NCBI GenBank assembly: GCA_000302695.1
Contig: AMFN01000003.1
Coordinates: 1,015,510 to 1,079,509 of the forward strand
DNA from: Enterobacteriaceae bacterium LSJC7
GTDB taxonomy: Bacteria; Pseudomonadota; Gammaproteobacteria; Enterobacterales; Enterobacteriaceae
Direction of reading: 5' to 3'
DNA: 64,000 bases
Positions 49,578 through 60,492 of this stretch are shown piece by piece (position 1 is the first letter of the stretch; every line of letters starts with the position of its first letter). The position numbers and the translations under genes are program-made. The notes beneath the pieces are model-generated. The model was not told where the DNA came from. It saw only the letters and a program-made list of their open reading frames with translations, and searched no databases.

Positions 49578-49605
49578 CCAGAGCACCGGTTTTCCGAAAA
49601 GTTCC
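49578..49605 (-). promoter_or_regulatory. Sigma-E autoregulated promoter of rpoE
   Basis: On the minus strand GGAACTT (49605-49599) and TCTGG (49582-49578) are 16 bases apart. This resembles the E. coli rpoE P2 promoter in motif and flanks (a TTTGCTTGCTC stretch follows). A 31-codon frame (ATG GCC GTA, 49616 to 49522) overlaps it and is only a weak candidate for an rseD-like leader. The rest of the gap up to 49885 shows no gene. Confidence 0.75.
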
Positions 49606-49885
49606 ATTACGGCCATTGTTCTTGTGCTACATTTCGCGGAATCTGGTTATGTTTCATTCTAAATTTCCGCGCCCATCAGTTTTCACTGCGCCTGAATTAA
49701 AAGGCATCAAACAAGCCCTCTGCAGAGTATCGCATGCAGGGGCTTTTTTCACCCTTAAATCTTTGCCCTGTTGTGGGATAAACCTTATGAAAAACCAACT
49801 TTTACGGGTATGTGTTTAGTTTTTATAACCTAAACGTAAAAAAAATGGTTTTTCAACGCAGCCAGAATGCTATGCTCAGACAATG

Positions 49886-49903
49886 TGTTTAGTAAATTAA
49901 ACA
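49886..49903. promoter_or_regulatory. NadR operator upstream of nadB
   Basis: TGTTTAGTAAATTAAACA is a perfect palindrome, TGTTTA-N6-TAAACA, and equals the NadR box. It ends seven bases before the nadB start, where NadR bound to NAD represses NAD synthesis. Confidence 0.88.
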
Positions 49904-49910
49904 AAAAGCC

Positions 49911-51524
49911 ATGTTCCCTGATGATACCCTCTCGTGTGATGTACTGATTATTGGCAGTGGTGCTGCGGGCCTGTCGCTTGCTCTGCGCCTGGCTGAACAC
50001 TGCCAGGTCACAGTGCTCAGTAAAGGCCCCGTTAACGAAGGCTCAACGCTGTACGCGCAGGGCGGCATTGCCGCCGTGTTTGATGAAGCTGACAGCATTG
50101 ACGCACACGTTAAAGATACGCTTATCGCCGGGGCCGGGCTGTGCGACCCACAGGCCGTGCGCTTTGTGGCAAGTAACGCGCGCCAGTGTGTGCAATGGCT
50201 CATCGAGCAGGGTGTGGCATTTGACAAGGACAACAGTGCGCCAGGCACCGGAGGCTATCACCTCACGCGCGAAGGCGGCCACAGCCATCGCCGTATTCTC
50301 CATGCTGCTGATGCCACAGGAAGGGCGGTAGAAACCACGCTCGTCGGTAAAGCCTTACATCATCCTAATATCCGTATCCTTGAGCGCCAGCACGCCGTCG
50401 ACCTTATTCTTTCTGATAAATGCGCCCTACCCGGCCCACGCCGGGCGATGGGAGCCTGGGTCTGGGACAGCGAGCGTGAGCGCGTCGTTACCTGTCATGC
50501 GCGCAGCGTGGTGCTGGCAACCGGTGGTGCTGCAAAAGTCTATCAGTACACCACTAACCCCGATGTAGCCTCCGGCGACGGCATCGCGATGGCATGGCGT
50601 GCGGGCTGTCGCGTTGCCAACCTTGAATTTAACCAGTTTCATCCCACTGCACTTTATCATCCGCAGGCACGAAATTTTCTGCTCACGGAAGCCCTGCGTG
50701 GTGAAGGAGCCTGGCTGGTGCGACCAGACGGTAGCCGGTTTATGCCCGATATTGATCCACGCGCCGAGCTTGCCCCCCGCGACATTGTTGCACGCGCGAT
50801 TGATGGTGAAATGAAACGTCTGGGCGTTGAGTGCATGTACCTGGACATCAGCCACAAGCCAGAAGCGTTTATTCGCCAGCATTTCCCCATGATTTGCCAG
50901 AAGCTCGCCGGACTGGGGCTCGATTTGACGCGCGACAAAATTCCGGTCGTGCCAGCCGCGCACTATACCTGTGGCGGCGTGCTGGTAGATTCGCAAGGGC
51001 GCACCGATGTGACTGGGCTGTGGGCAATTGGTGAAGTGACCTGCACCGGTCTGCACGGCGCCAACCGTATGGCGTCAAACTCGCTGCTGGAGTGTCTGGT
51101 ATACGGCTGGTCGGCGGCGGAAGATATTCTGCACCGGCTCCCGGAGTTCCCGGCAATACAGGTGCTGCCGGACTGGGATGAAAGCCAGGTTGATGACGCT
51201 GATGAGCGCGTAGTGCTCAATCATAACTGGCATGAGCTGCGGCTGTTTATGTGGGATTACGTGGGTATTGTGCGCACCACCAAAAGGCTGGAGCGCGCAC
51301 AGCGCCGCATCGCGCTGTTGCAGCAGGAAATTAACGAGTACTACGCTAACTTTCGCGTATCCGGCGATTTGCTGGAGCTGCGCAATCTTACCCAAGTGGC
51401 AGAGCTGATTGTCGGTTGTGCGCTACAGCGTAAAGAGAGCCGCGGACTGCATTTCACCCTTGATTACCCGCAGCAAAATGACCGCGCGGAGCCAACCATT
51501 CTAACCCCGCAGCGCGCTACATAA
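49911..51524 (+). CDS. nadB: L-aspartate oxidase
   Basis: NadB is an FAD enzyme that oxidises L-aspartate to iminoaspartate, the first step of NAD synthesis. The 537-residue protein begins with the FAD-binding [17 protein letters not shown] and has the flavin and active-site parts [13 protein letters not shown] and HPTALYHP. Its last eight bases overlap the convergent trmN gene. NadR control is shown by the operator at 49886-49903. Confidence 0.98.
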   Translation: MFPDDTLSCDVLIIGSGAAGLSLALRLAEHCQVTVLSKGPVNEGSTLYAQGGIAAVFDEADSIDAHVKDTLIAGAGLCDPQAVRFVASNARQCVQWLIEQGVAFDKDNSAPGTGGYHLTREGGHSHRRILHAADATGRAVETTLVGKALHHPNIRILERQHAVDLILSDKCALPGPRRAMGAWVWDSERERVVTCHARSVVLATGGAAKVYQYTTNPDVASGDGIAMAWRAGCRVANLEFNQFHPTALYHPQARNFLLTEALRGEGAWLVRPDGSRFMPDIDPRAELAPRDIVARAIDGEMKRLGVECMYLDISHKPEAFIRQHFPMICQKLAGLGLDLTRDKIPVVPAAHYTCGGVLVDSQGRTDVTGLWAIGEVTCTGLHGANRMASNSLLECLVYGWSAAEDILHRLPEFPAIQVLPDWDESQVDDADERVVLNHNWHELRLFMWDYVGIVRTTKRLERAQRRIALLQQEINEYYANFRVSGDLLELRNLTQVAELIVGCALQRKESRGLHFTLDYPQQNDRAEPTILTPQRAT

Positions 51525-52254
51525 ACAGATAGAAATCCTGAGTGAGGCCGCACCAGGCGGGTGAATACTCACGATCGCCACTGCGAATCACCAGTCGCTC
51601 GGTAAAGCACTCACCAGCCCTGGGTGAGAAACCGAGCAACACCCGATGTGGCGGGCGCATTTCATTGTCTGCCACATCGGTGCGAAAACGGCAGTGCCAG
51701 CCCTGCTCCGTTGCCTTAGCAATAAACTGTTGGCCGATTTGCTCCGGTAAGACCACGCAAAAGAAACCTTCTTCGGTGATGAGCTGCGCCGCACAGGCCA
51801 GTAGGTCCTCGTGCTCCAGTGACGAGGTATAGCGCGCTTGTTCGCGCTGTTCATTGCCACAGGCAACACCCGGCTGAAAATACGGCGGATTGCTGACAAT
51901 CAGCTGATAGCGCATCGTCTGCGCCGCGGCCCAGTCGCGAATATCTGCCTGGTGAACACTCATGCAGTGCGCCCAGGGGGACGCCTGTGCATTCTCGTGC
52001 GCCTGCTCTGCCGCCTGTGCGTCGAGTTCCACAGCATCAATCTGCGCCTGTCCGGCAGTACGTTGCGCCAGCATCAGTGCCACCAGCCCGCTGCCGGTAC
52101 CAATATCCAGCACCCGCTGCACATTTGCGACCGGCGCCCAGGCGCCAAGTAAAATCCCGTCAGTACCTACTTTCATTGCACACTGGTCATGTGCCACAAA
52201 AAATTGTTTGAAAGTGAATCCATTGCGCGGAAGAACCGCTTTTTGTTCTGACAT
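51517..52254 (-). CDS. trmN: tRNA1(Val) m6A37 methyltransferase
   Basis: TrmN (YfiC) methylates adenine 37 of valine tRNA. The 245-residue protein has the AdoMet-binding [18 protein letters not shown] motif and the N6-adenine catalytic NPPYF motif. It diverges from srmB and converges with nadB. Confidence 0.95.
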   Translation of the reverse strand: MSEQKAVLPRNGFTFKQFFVAHDQCAMKVGTDGILLGAWAPVANVQRVLDIGTGSGLVALMLAQRTAGQAQIDAVELDAQAAEQAHENAQASPWAHCMSVHQADIRDWAAAQTMRYQLIVSNPPYFQPGVACGNEQREQARYTSSLEHEDLLACAAQLITEEGFFCVVLPEQIGQQFIAKATEQGWHCRFRTDVADNEMRPPHRVLLGFSPRAGECFTERLVIRSGDREYSPAWCGLTQDFYLFM

Positions 52255-52384
52255 AGCTCACACCTGGTGAAAAGACCGCAGTAGCATAGGGGAAGACAAC
52301 GCCATCGAAAAGCCCCGGACGTCGGAAACAGATGAACATCACTGGCATAACGTCTATAATCGGCGCCCCACACAGAGGTAGACC

Positions 52385-53716
52385 ATGACCGTAACCACTT
52401 TTTCCGAACTCGAATTAGACGAAAGCCTGCTGGACGCGCTGGAAACCAAAGGTTTCACACGCCCCACCGCGATTCAGGCGGCAGCCATACCGCCCGCGCT
52501 GGACGGACGCGACGTTCTCGGCTCAGCGCCCACGGGTACCGGTAAAACCGCAGCGTACCTGCTGCCGGCCATTCAGCATTTGCTCGACTTCCCACGCAAA
52601 AAATCCGGGCCGCCGCGCGTACTGATCCTGACGCCCACGCGCGAGCTGGCGATGCAGGTTGCCGATCACGCCCGTGAGCTTGCGGCAAACACCCACCTGG
52701 ATATCGCGACTATCACCGGGGGCGTGGCGTATATGAACCACGCGGAAGTATTCAGCGAAAACCAGGACATTGTGGTCGCCACCACCGGTCGCCTGTTGCA
52801 GTACATAAAAGAAGAAAACTTCGACTGCCGCGCCGTGGAACTGCTTATCCTTGATGAGGCCGACCGCATGCTGGATATGGGCTTTGCCCAGGATATCGAG
52901 CACATCTCCGGTGAAACCCGCTGGCGCAAACAAACCATGCTGTTTTCGGCCACGCTTGAGGGCGAAGCCATCACCGATTTTTCGCGGCGACTGCTGGAAG
53001 ACCCTGTTGAAGTCTCTGCAACACCGTCGGTGCGCGAGCGTAAAAAAATTAACCAGTGGTATTATCGCGCTGATAATACCGAGCACAAAACCGCACTGCT
53101 GGCGCACCTGCTCAAGCAGGAAGATACGCGCCGCGCCATCGTTTTTGTTCGCAAGCGTGAGCGCGTGCATGAGCTGGTGGAATGGTTACAGGCTGCGGGC
53201 ATTCATACCTGCTGGCTGGAAGGCGAAATGGTCCAGGCCAAACGTAACGAGGCGATTAAACGCATTACCGATGGACGCGTCAGCGTGCTGGTCGCCACCG
53301 ATGTCGCAGCACGCGGCATTGATATTCCCGACGTAACCCATGTGTTTAACTTTGACCTGCCGCGCACCGCCGATGTTTATCTGCATCGCATTGGCCGTAC
53401 CGCGCGTGCAGGGCGCAAAGGCACCGCTATCTCGCTGGTTGAAGCCCACGACAATCTGCTGCTTGGCAAAATCGAACGTTACATTCAGGAGCCGCTGAAA
53501 GCTCGCGTCATCGATGAATTGCGCCCTACCACCCGAGCGCCAAGCGAGAAGCTTAAAGGTAAGCCGTCCAAAAAAGTGAAGGCGAAGCGCGAAGAGAAGA
53601 AAAAAGAGAAAGAGGCTGAAAAGCCGCGCGTTAAACAGCGCCATCGTGATAAGAAAAACATTGGTAAGCGCCGTAAACCCAACAGTAGCAATGAAACGCA
53701 AAACAACGAAGAGTAA
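52385..53716 (+). CDS. srmB: ATP-dependent RNA helicase SrmB
   Basis: SrmB is a DEAD-box helicase that assists early 50S assembly. The 443 residues contain the Q motif, SAPTGTGKTAAY, VLILTPTRELA, LLILDEADRMLDMG (DEAD), FSATLEG (SAT) and HRIGRTARAGR. The C-terminal tail is strongly Lys/Glu-rich and basic. A strong terminator follows at 53722-53748. Confidence 0.98.
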   Translation: MTVTTFSELELDESLLDALETKGFTRPTAIQAAAIPPALDGRDVLGSAPTGTGKTAAYLLPAIQHLLDFPRKKSGPPRVLILTPTRELAMQVADHARELAANTHLDIATITGGVAYMNHAEVFSENQDIVVATTGRLLQYIKEENFDCRAVELLILDEADRMLDMGFAQDIEHISGETRWRKQTMLFSATLEGEAITDFSRRLLEDPVEVSATPSVRERKKINQWYYRADNTEHKTALLAHLLKQEDTRRAIVFVRKRERVHELVEWLQAAGIHTCWLEGEMVQAKRNEAIKRITDGRVSVLVATDVAARGIDIPDVTHVFNFDLPRTADVYLHRIGRTARAGRKGTAISLVEAHDNLLLGKIERYIQEPLKARVIDELRPTTRAPSEKLKGKPSKKVKAKREEKKKEKEAEKPRVKQRHRDKKNIGKRRKPNSSNETQNNEE

Positions 53717-53721
53717 ACACA

Positions 53722-53748
53722 ACCGCCGATGATTCGGCGGTTTTTTTT
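53722..53748 (+). terminator. Terminator of srmB
   Basis: ACCGCCGA (53722-53729) and TCGGCGGT (53734-53741) form an 8-bp stem followed by a run of eight T. Confidence 0.9.
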
Positions 53749-53763
53749 GCCTTATTCGACCAT

Positions 53764-53792
53764 AAAAAAAGCCGCCGGACTATGCCGACGGC
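53764..53792 (-). terminator. Terminator of grcA
   Basis: On the minus strand GCCGTCGG and CCGGCGGC pair with one mismatch around a 5-6 base loop, followed by seven T. It converges with the srmB terminator. Confidence 0.85.
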
Positions 53793-53811
53793 TTTGAAAA
53801 CGCGCCCGGGA

Positions 53812-54195
53812 TTACAGGCTTTCGGTAAAGGTACGGGCGATAACGTCGCGCTGCTGTTCCGGCGTCAGTGAGTTGAAGCGAACAGCGTAACCAGATACAC
53901 GGATAGTCAGCTGCGGATATTTTTCCGGGTGCTTAACCGCGTCTTCCAGCGTTTCGCGACGCAGAACGTTAACGTTCAGGTGCTGACCGCCTTCCACGCG
54001 CACTTCCGGTTTTACTTCCATCGGAACTTCACGGTATTCAATCTGACCCAGTTTGCTGACGGCAACAACGTCGTCCTCAGCGTAACCTGCTTTAGCACAC
54101 ACACAGCGCGCTTCGCCGGTTTCGCTATCCAGCAGCCAGAAAGAGTTCAGCAGGTCGTCATTGGCGGCTTTCGTAATTTGGATACCAGTAATCAT
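53812..54195 (-). CDS. grcA: Autonomous glycyl radical cofactor GrcA
   Basis: GrcA (YfiD) replaces the damaged radical domain of pyruvate formate-lyase. The start [20 protein letters not shown] at 54195 gives 127 residues as in E. coli. The C-terminal glycyl radical motif [13 protein letters not shown] is intact. FNR sites upstream fit its induction at low oxygen. Confidence 0.97.
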   Translation of the reverse strand: MITGIQITKAANDDLLNSFWLLDSETGEARCVCAKAGYAEDDVVAVSKLGQIEYREVPMEVKPEVRVEGGQHLNVNVLRRETLEDAVKHPEKYPQLTIRVSGYAVRFNSLTPEQQRDVIARTFTESL

Positions 54196-54305
54196 TTGTG
54201 CCTCCCTATGGGCTTCGTTATTCATTTTTTTAGCCAGCATCTGGCTAATTGGTAAAACCTTTGTTGTCCTGATGTTCTGTATACCAGCGCAACCTGGGCC
54301 ATTCA

Positions 54306-54372
54306 TTGATTAAAATCAATAAAAACCATTCAGAATATGTGGGCATGGCGGCATTTATTTGTTTTACATCAA
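54306..54372. promoter_or_regulatory. FNR sites upstream of grcA
   Basis: TTGATTAAAATCAA (54306-54319) is a perfect TTGAT-N4-ATCAA FNR box. A second, imperfect site (TTGTTTTACATCAA, 54359-54372) lies about 53 bases further. E. coli yfiD also has two FNR sites this far apart, where the promoter is tuned to microaerobic conditions. Confidence 0.82.
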
Positions 54373-54509
54373 CTTAGCCTAAGCAGCGGCATGCGTCATA
54401 TTTGTAAATTTTCAACTTTTTTTGATAAAAGCCGTCGGCAGTGGCAGGAAATTTTGTCCTGCGTAAAGAAGCGGTTAAGCTATGCCGACACTTATCGCAG
54501 GAGAGCGAG

Positions 54510-55199
54510 ATGACCACGAAACTCACCTGGCACGACGTGCTGGCCGAAGAAAAAAATCAGCCCTACTTTATTGAAACACTGCAGGCAGTCGCAGCACGAC
54601 GTGCGCAAGGCGTAACGGTCTATCCACCACAAAAAGATGTCTTTAACGCGTTTCGCTACACCGAGCTTGGTGATGTGAAAGTGGTTATCCTTGGGCAGGA
54701 TCCTTATCACGGACCTGGTCAGGCGCACGGTCTTTCTTTCTCCGTGTTACCGGGGATTGCGCCCCCGCCGTCCCTGCTGAATATGTATAAAGAGCTGGAA
54801 GGCAGCGTAGCGGGCTTTTCTCGCCCAAACCACGGCTATCTCGAAAGCTGGGCGCGCCAGGGCGTGATGCTGCTTAATACTGTGCTGACAGTGGAAGCCG
54901 GGCGGGCACATTCCCATGCAAGCCTGGGCTGGGAAACGTTTACGGATAAAGTCATTGAAATTATCAACCAGCACCGTGAAGGCGTAGTGTTCCTGCTGTG
55001 GGGCGCACATGCCCAGAAAAAAGGCCGTATTATTGACCGCCAGCGACACTGCGTTTTGCAGGCACCGCATCCCTCTCCGCTTTCAGCGCACCGCGGTTTC
55101 TTTGGCTGCGGCCATTTTGTGAAAACCAATGAATATCTGCTGGCGCGCAGTGAAGCGCCAATAGACTGGCAGCCAAAACTGCCCGAAGAAATGGCGTAA
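54510..55199 (+). CDS. ung: Uracil-DNA glycosylase
   Basis: Ung removes uracil from DNA in base-excision repair. The start [15 protein letters not shown] at 54510 gives 229 residues, as in E. coli, and GGAGAG lies before it. Motifs: [17 protein letters not shown] with the catalytic Asp and [13 protein letters not shown] with the catalytic His. Confidence 0.98.
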   Translation: MTTKLTWHDVLAEEKNQPYFIETLQAVAARRAQGVTVYPPQKDVFNAFRYTELGDVKVVILGQDPYHGPGQAHGLSFSVLPGIAPPPSLLNMYKELEGSVAGFSRPNHGYLESWARQGVMLLNTVLTVEAGRAHSHASLGWETFTDKVIEIINQHREGVVFLLWGAHAQKKGRIIDRQRHCVLQAPHPSPLSAHRGFFGCGHFVKTNEYLLARSEAPIDWQPKLPEEMA

Positions 55200-55225
55200 A
55201 AAAGCCGCCCTGAGGGCGGCTTTTT
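55198..55225. terminator. Bidirectional terminator between ung and yfiF
   Basis: GCCGCCC (55204-55210) and GGGCGGC (55214-55220) form a 7-bp stem with T runs on both strands, shared by the convergent genes. Confidence 0.88.
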
Positions 55226-55236
55226 CATTTCTGCCT

Positions 55237-56271
55237 TTACGACTTCACGGCGTTTTGTCGCCACCATTCGCCCAGCAGCACACCGGTTGCCACGGAAACG
55301 TTGAGGCTCTCAACGTTGCCAGTGCCATCGATGGAGATACGCAGATCTGCATCGGCAAAGGTCGCATCACTGATGCCGTCCTGCTCCTGACCCAGCACCA
55401 ACACCATTTTTGCCGGAAGCTCGGCCTGAAACAGCGGCGTTCCACGGTGGCTGGAGGTGGTTACAATGCTGTAGCCCGCATCACGGAACTGCTTAAGCGC
55501 CTCACCAAAACTCTCACCAGTAACGGCCTGTACATGTTCTGCCCCACCGGCCGCTGTTCGTACCGCCGCCCCCGATTCCAGCAGACCGGCATCCTGTACC
55601 AGCAGACCTTTCACACCAAAATGCGCGCAGCTGCGCATAATGCCGCCCAGGTTATGTGGGTTACCGATATCTTCCAGCGCCAGCACGCAGTCCTGCTCCA
55701 GATCTTTTTCAATCCACTGGGTTACGGTGGTGCCGTTACGTTTTTTGATCAGGAAGCAAACGCCACCGTGGTGCTCTGTGCCGGAAGCTTTAGTCAGCTC
55801 CGCGTCATCCACCACGTGATAAGCCTTACGGTTTGCCGCCATCCAGCGTAATGCTTCTTTAAAGCGCGGCGTCACACTCTGGATAAACCAGGCGCGAACG
55901 ATAGAGTCAGGACGGTGTTCAAACAGAGCCTGGCAGGCATTCTCACCGTAAACGCGCGTCTCTTCCGCACGCTGGCGACGCAGCACTTCCGGGTCAATAA
56001 AGCTTTTGCCGCTGATACCGCCATGATCCGGCGCGCTGTCGGCCTCATTGCCCGGCGCGCGTGATACCGTGCGCCAGGGTGAGGCGTCGCGGCGTGGACC
56101 ACGGTCTGCATGTTTGTCTTCGCGTGGGGCGCGGCGCTTGTCACCACCAGCCTTCGGCTTACCACCGCCTTTACCGGTGCGCGGGTTGCGGGAACGCTGT
56201 TCGTCGTCGTCACCACCGCGGACATACATCACTTTGACTTTGCCGCTTTTACCCTTGAATTCGTCGCTCAT
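55237..56271 (-). CDS. yfiF: SpoU-family RNA methyltransferase YfiF
   Basis: YfiF is a predicted 2'-O-methyltransferase of tRNA or rRNA. Of its 344 residues, about 1-90 are a basic disordered region ([20 protein letters not shown]), and a SpoU substrate-binding and knotted catalytic domain follow ([44 protein letters not shown]). Its substrate is not firmly known. Confidence 0.95.
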   Translation of the reverse strand: MSDEFKGKSGKVKVMYVRGGDDDEQRSRNPRTGKGGGKPKAGGDKRRAPREDKHADRGPRRDASPWRTVSRAPGNEADSAPDHGGISGKSFIDPEVLRRQRAEETRVYGENACQALFEHRPDSIVRAWFIQSVTPRFKEALRWMAANRKAYHVVDDAELTKASGTEHHGGVCFLIKKRNGTTVTQWIEKDLEQDCVLALEDIGNPHNLGGIMRSCAHFGVKGLLVQDAGLLESGAAVRTAAGGAEHVQAVTGESFGEALKQFRDAGYSIVTTSSHRGTPLFQAELPAKMVLVLGQEQDGISDATFADADLRISIDGTGNVESLNVSVATGVLLGEWWRQNAVKS

Positions 56272-56497
56272 CTTTTGTCTCCACCTGCTCTGCGCGAAGC
56301 GCGCAGATTACCCGATGTTTGTACGCTTATCCATTAACTTTCACGGTTACCCGGCCCCAGGAATAATTTAGGGCAAAACTATTACACTCATCGAATAAAC
56401 CAGATTGCCGGGTGCGGCAGTCTGGTCAATAATAAGTAACATTATTTAAACAACTTCCCTACAAAGCCAACATTACGTATTCCCTGAGGTTTTTTCT

Positions 56498-56917
56498 ATG
56501 AATACAGTCTGCGCTGCCTGCCAGGCAATCAATCGCATTCCTGACGATCGCATCAATGACGCTGCTAAATGCGGGCGTTGCGGCCATGAACTTTTTGATG
56601 GTGAAGTGATTAACGCCACCAGCGAAACACTGGATTCACTTTTAAAGGATGAGCTGCCTGTCGTAGTTGACTTCTGGGCGCCATGGTGCGGACCATGCGT
56701 TAATTTCGCCCCCATTTTTGAAGATGTTGCTGACGAGCGCAGCGGCAAAATTCGCTTTGTGAAGGTCAACACCGAAGCTGAACCTGAGTTGAGCGCCCGT
56801 TTTCGCATTCGCAGCATTCCGACCATTATGATTTTTAAGAATGGACAGGTAGTGGATATGCTCAATGGCGCGATGCCCAAGGCTCCGTTTGACGGCTGGC
56901 TGAACGAAAATCTGTGA
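56498..56917 (+). CDS. trxC: Thioredoxin 2
   Basis: TrxC is a zinc-containing thioredoxin induced by oxidative stress in E. coli. The 139-residue protein has an N-terminal zinc site (CAACQAINR and CGRCGHELF) and the active site WAPWCGPC. A stem-loop (56921-56938) follows the stop. Confidence 0.98.
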   Translation: MNTVCAACQAINRIPDDRINDAAKCGRCGHELFDGEVINATSETLDSLLKDELPVVVDFWAPWCGPCVNFAPIFEDVADERSGKIRFVKVNTEAEPELSARFRIRSIPTIMIFKNGQVVDMLNGAMPKAPFDGWLNENL

Positions 56918-56983
56918 TGTTCAAGGGGCATTGCGCCCCTTCCTCCCCTCTGCGAAAATGGCGGTTTTTACACAGATGCTGTG

Positions 56984-57685
56984 ATGACTGACAACGCCGT
57001 TCTTCGCCTGCGCGCCGAGCGCCTGGCACGCTCCACCCGCCCTTTTATTGCCCGAGGCAACCGCATCCGCCGCTGCCAGCGTTGTCTGCTGCCCCTTAAA
57101 CTGTGCCTGTGTGCAACGCTCCAGCCACAACCAGCACACAGCCGCTTTTGTCTGATGATGTACGACACCGAGCCGATGAAGCCCAGTAACACCGGGCGGT
57201 TGATTGCTGATGTGCTGCCCAACACGCTGGCCTTCGGCTGGTCACGCACCGAGGCACCAACAGAACTGCTCACCCTGCTGGAAAGCGAGGCGTATCAGCC
57301 GCTGGTGGTGTTCCCGGCGTCTTATGCCTCCACTGAACGTCGCGTTGTCAGCGAGCCGGATAGCAACGGTAAGCCGCCGCTGTTTATTATGCTCGACGGC
57401 ACCTGGTCTGAAGCGCGCAAAATGTTTCGCAAAAGCCCGTGGCTGGATCGCTTCCCGGTGATTTCTGTGAGCCTTGAGCACCTGTCGGCCTACCGCCTGC
57501 GTGAGGCTCATGCAAGCGATCAATACTGCACCGCTGAAGTCGCCACCGCGCTACTGGGCCTTGCCGGTGATGAGATGGCAGCACAAGGGCTTAATGCTCA
57601 CTTCACGCTCTTTCGCGAGCGCTACCTGGCAGGAAAACCTCATCATCAGTGCAGCATCACAGCAGAAACAGTAGAAAGCGTTTAA
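56984..57685 (+). CDS. yfiP: tRNA aminocarboxypropyltransferase (DTW domain)
   Basis: YfiP (TapT) adds the 3-amino-3-carboxypropyl group to uridine 47 of tRNA. The 233-residue protein has a zinc site (RRCQRCLLPLKLCLC) and the DTW-family motif LDGTWSEARKMF with SAYRLREA. The ATG at 56984 fits E. coli better than the GTG three bases earlier. patZ follows after 33 bases. Confidence 0.94.
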   Translation: MTDNAVLRLRAERLARSTRPFIARGNRIRRCQRCLLPLKLCLCATLQPQPAHSRFCLMMYDTEPMKPSNTGRLIADVLPNTLAFGWSRTEAPTELLTLLESEAYQPLVVFPASYASTERRVVSEPDSNGKPPLFIMLDGTWSEARKMFRKSPWLDRFPVISVSLEHLSAYRLREAHASDQYCTAEVATALLGLAGDEMAAQGLNAHFTLFRERYLAGKPHHQCSITAETVESV

Positions 57686-57718
57686 AATCAGGAAACAAAC
57701 GTCCTGAAGGAGAGCGTC

Positions 57719-60382
57719 ATGAGCCAACGCGGGTTAGAAGCCTTGCTGCGCCCGAAATCCATCGCCGTGCTGGGAGCGTCAATAAAGACCAGCCGGGCGG
57801 GCTATTTAATGATGCGCAATCTGTTGGCCGGCGGTTTTTCCGGCCCGGTGATGCCCGTAACACCTGCGTATAAAGCCGTGTGTGGCGTCCTGGCCTGGCC
57901 AAGTGTTGATGCGCTACCGTTTGCTCCTGACCTCGCGATACTTTGCACTAACGCCCGCCGTAATCCTGAACTCCTTGAAGCGCTGGGGCAGAAAGGCTGT
58001 AAGGCCTGCATTATTCTCTCTTCTCCACCGGAGCAGCGCGATACGCTCATGGCGTGCGCCGCCCGCTGGCAGATTCGCATCCTCGGCCCAAACAGCCTTG
58101 GCTTGCTGGGCCCGTGGCAGGGGCTGAACGCCAGCTTCTCACCGGTGCCGATTCAAAAAGGCCGCCTCGCCTTCATTTCCCAGTCCGCTGCTGTCTCCAA
58201 TACCATTCTCGACTGGGCTCAGCAGCGCCAGGTGGGCTTTTCATGGTTTATCGCACTTGGCGACAGTCAGGATGTTGATGTGGACGAGCTGCTTGATTTT
58301 CTCGCCAGAGACAGCAAAACCAGTGCCATCCTGCTTTACCTGGAACAGCTGAGCGACGCACGGCGTTTTGTCTCCGCAGCGCGCAGTGCGTCACGTAATA
58401 AACCGATTCTGGTAATAAAAAGCGGGCGTAGCGCCCGCGCACAGACGTTGTTGAAAACGCGCCCCGGCCTTGATGCCGCCTGGGACGCCGCCATTCAACG
58501 TGCAGGGCTTTTGCGCGTGCAGGATACTCATGAGCTTTTTTCTGCCGTGGAAACCCTGAGCCATATGCGCCCGCTGCGTGGCGAACGGTTGACCATTATC
58601 AGCAACGGCGCAGCGCCGGCGGCACTGGCACTCGATGAACTGGAGCTCAGAAACGGCAAGTTGGCGCAACTTGATGACGACACGCTCGATAAACTTAAAG
58701 CAAAACTCTCTCAGAACGTCGAAGCGGCAAACCCGCTTGATTTACGCGACGATGCCACAACAGAACACTATCTTCAGGCACTGGAAATCCTGCTCGACTC
58801 CACACAGCAGGATGCCATCATGCTTGTCCATGCACCCAGTGCATCTGCACCCGGCAGCGAATGTGCCCGACAAATTATTGAGTTAATCAAACGCCATCCA
58901 CGCGGTAAATACACCACGCTGCTGACCAACTGGTGCGGTGAACACTCATCGCAGGAAGCCCGCAGGTTATTTAGCGAAGCCGGTATTCCGACCTACCGTA
59001 CACCGGAAGGAACCGTAACGGCCTTTATGCACATGGTGGAATACCACCGTAACCAGAAGCAACTGCGTGAAACGCCGACGCTACCACGTCATCTTGCCGC
59101 GAATGCTCAGCAGGCATACAGCCTGATTAAGCAGGCACTACAAAATGGGCCAACCACGCTCGATACCCACGAAGTGCAGCCTATTTTGCAGGCGTATGGC
59201 CTGATGACGTTGCCGACCTGGATTGCAGGCGACAGCGCAGAGGCGGTGCATATCGCAGAACAGATAGGTTATCCGGTTGCACTGAAGCTGCGCTCGCCAG
59301 ATATTCCCCATAAATCGGAAGTCCAGGGCGTTATGCTTTATCTGCGCACGGCTGAAGAAGTGCAGCAGGCGGCAAATGCCATGCTCGATCGTGTCAAGCT
59401 TACCTGGCCTCAGGCACGCATTCACGGGTTGCTGGTACAGAGCATGGCCAACCGTGCAGGGGCACAGGAACTACGGGTTGTGGTGGAGCATGATCCGGTG
59501 TTTGGGCCACTGATTATGCTTGGCGAAGGCGGCGTTGCCTGGCGTGCAGACGAACAGGCGGCAGTCGCCCTGCCACCGCTCAACATGAACCTGGCTCGCT
59601 ATCTGGTGATTCAGGCCATCAAGCAGCATAAAATTCGTGGGCGCAGCGCGCTGCGTACGCTGGATATTGCCGGACTGAGCCAGCTGCTGGTGCAGGTATC
59701 CAACCTGGTAGTGGATTGCCCACAGATAAAACGGCTCGATATCCACCCGCTGCTGGCCTCCGGCAATGAGTTCACCCTGCTTGATGTGACGCTGGAGTTG
59801 GAAGATTTCACGGGTAATAGCGAAAACCGGCTCGCCATTCGCCCTTATCCACAGCACCTTGAGGAACAGGTGCTGATGAAAAACGGTGAGCGCTGTCTGT
59901 TTCGCCCGATTCTTCCCGAAGACGAACCCCAGCTACAGCGCTTTATTGGCAGAGTAACAAAGGAAGATCTTTACTATCGCTATTTCAGTGAGATCAACGA
60001 ATTTACCCATGATGACTTAGCGAATATGACGCAGATCGACTACGATCGGGAAATGGCATTTGTCGCGGTCCGTCGCGAAGACGGCGACGATGAAATTATC
60101 GGTGTGACGCGTGCGATTTCCGATCCGGATAATGTCGATGCCGAGTTTGCCGTGCTGGTACGCTCCGATCTGAAGGGGCTGGGGCTGGGCCGCCAGCTAA
60201 TGGAAAAACTGATTGCCTATACCCGTCAGCACGGTTTGCAGCGGCTTAACGGCATAACTATGCCGCACAATCAGGGGATGATAGCACTAGCGAGAAAACT
60301 GGGCTTCAACGTCGATATTGAGCTTGAAGATGGGATAGTCAGCCTGACGCTAGAACTGGCGCAGGAAAGCCCTTCTGTGTAA
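57719..60382 (+). CDS. patZ: Protein lysine acetyltransferase PatZ
   Basis: PatZ (YfiQ, Pka) acetylates lysines of metabolic enzymes such as acetyl-CoA synthetase. The 887-residue protein joins an acyl-CoA synthetase-like (NDP-forming) region (about 1-700, IAVLGASIKTSRAGYLMM near the start) to a C-terminal GNAT acetyltransferase (VLVRSDLKGLGLGRQLMEKL). Start follows GGAGAG. The length is one residue more than in E. coli. Confidence 0.97.
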   Translation: MSQRGLEALLRPKSIAVLGASIKTSRAGYLMMRNLLAGGFSGPVMPVTPAYKAVCGVLAWPSVDALPFAPDLAILCTNARRNPELLEALGQKGCKACIILSSPPEQRDTLMACAARWQIRILGPNSLGLLGPWQGLNASFSPVPIQKGRLAFISQSAAVSNTILDWAQQRQVGFSWFIALGDSQDVDVDELLDFLARDSKTSAILLYLEQLSDARRFVSAARSASRNKPILVIKSGRSARAQTLLKTRPGLDAAWDAAIQRAGLLRVQDTHELFSAVETLSHMRPLRGERLTIISNGAAPAALALDELELRNGKLAQLDDDTLDKLKAKLSQNVEAANPLDLRDDATTEHYLQALEILLDSTQQDAIMLVHAPSASAPGSECARQIIELIKRHPRGKYTTLLTNWCGEHSSQEARRLFSEAGIPTYRTPEGTVTAFMHMVEYHRNQKQLRETPTLPRHLAANAQQAYSLIKQALQNGPTTLDTHEVQPILQAYGLMTLPTWIAGDSAEAVHIAEQIGYPVALKLRSPDIPHKSEVQGVMLYLRTAEEVQQAANAMLDRVKLTWPQARIHGLLVQSMANRAGAQELRVVVEHDPVFGPLIMLGEGGVAWRADEQAAVALPPLNMNLARYLVIQAIKQHKIRGRSALRTLDIAGLSQLLVQVSNLVVDCPQIKRLDIHPLLASGNEFTLLDVTLELEDFTGNSENRLAIRPYPQHLEEQVLMKNGERCLFRPILPEDEPQLQRFIGRVTKEDLYYRYFSEINEFTHDDLANMTQIDYDREMAFVAVRREDGDDEIIGVTRAISDPDNVDAEFAVLVRSDLKGLGLGRQLMEKLIAYTRQHGLQRLNGITMPHNQGMIALARKLGFNVDIELEDGIVSLTLELAQESPSV

Positions 60383-60492
60383 GTTACTGGAAATGTTACC
60401 GACATTGCCTGGCAGTAATGGTATTATTGTCAGCTTCTGTCGTTGTCATGGAACAGAAGGCCATCTAATGAATAGAGAAGATAAGCACTGTG

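Noticed and set aside
49522-49616. rseD-like leader gene upstream of rpoE
   Set aside because: A short frame exists, but it overlaps the sigma-E promoter and I cannot match it to a known leader peptide.
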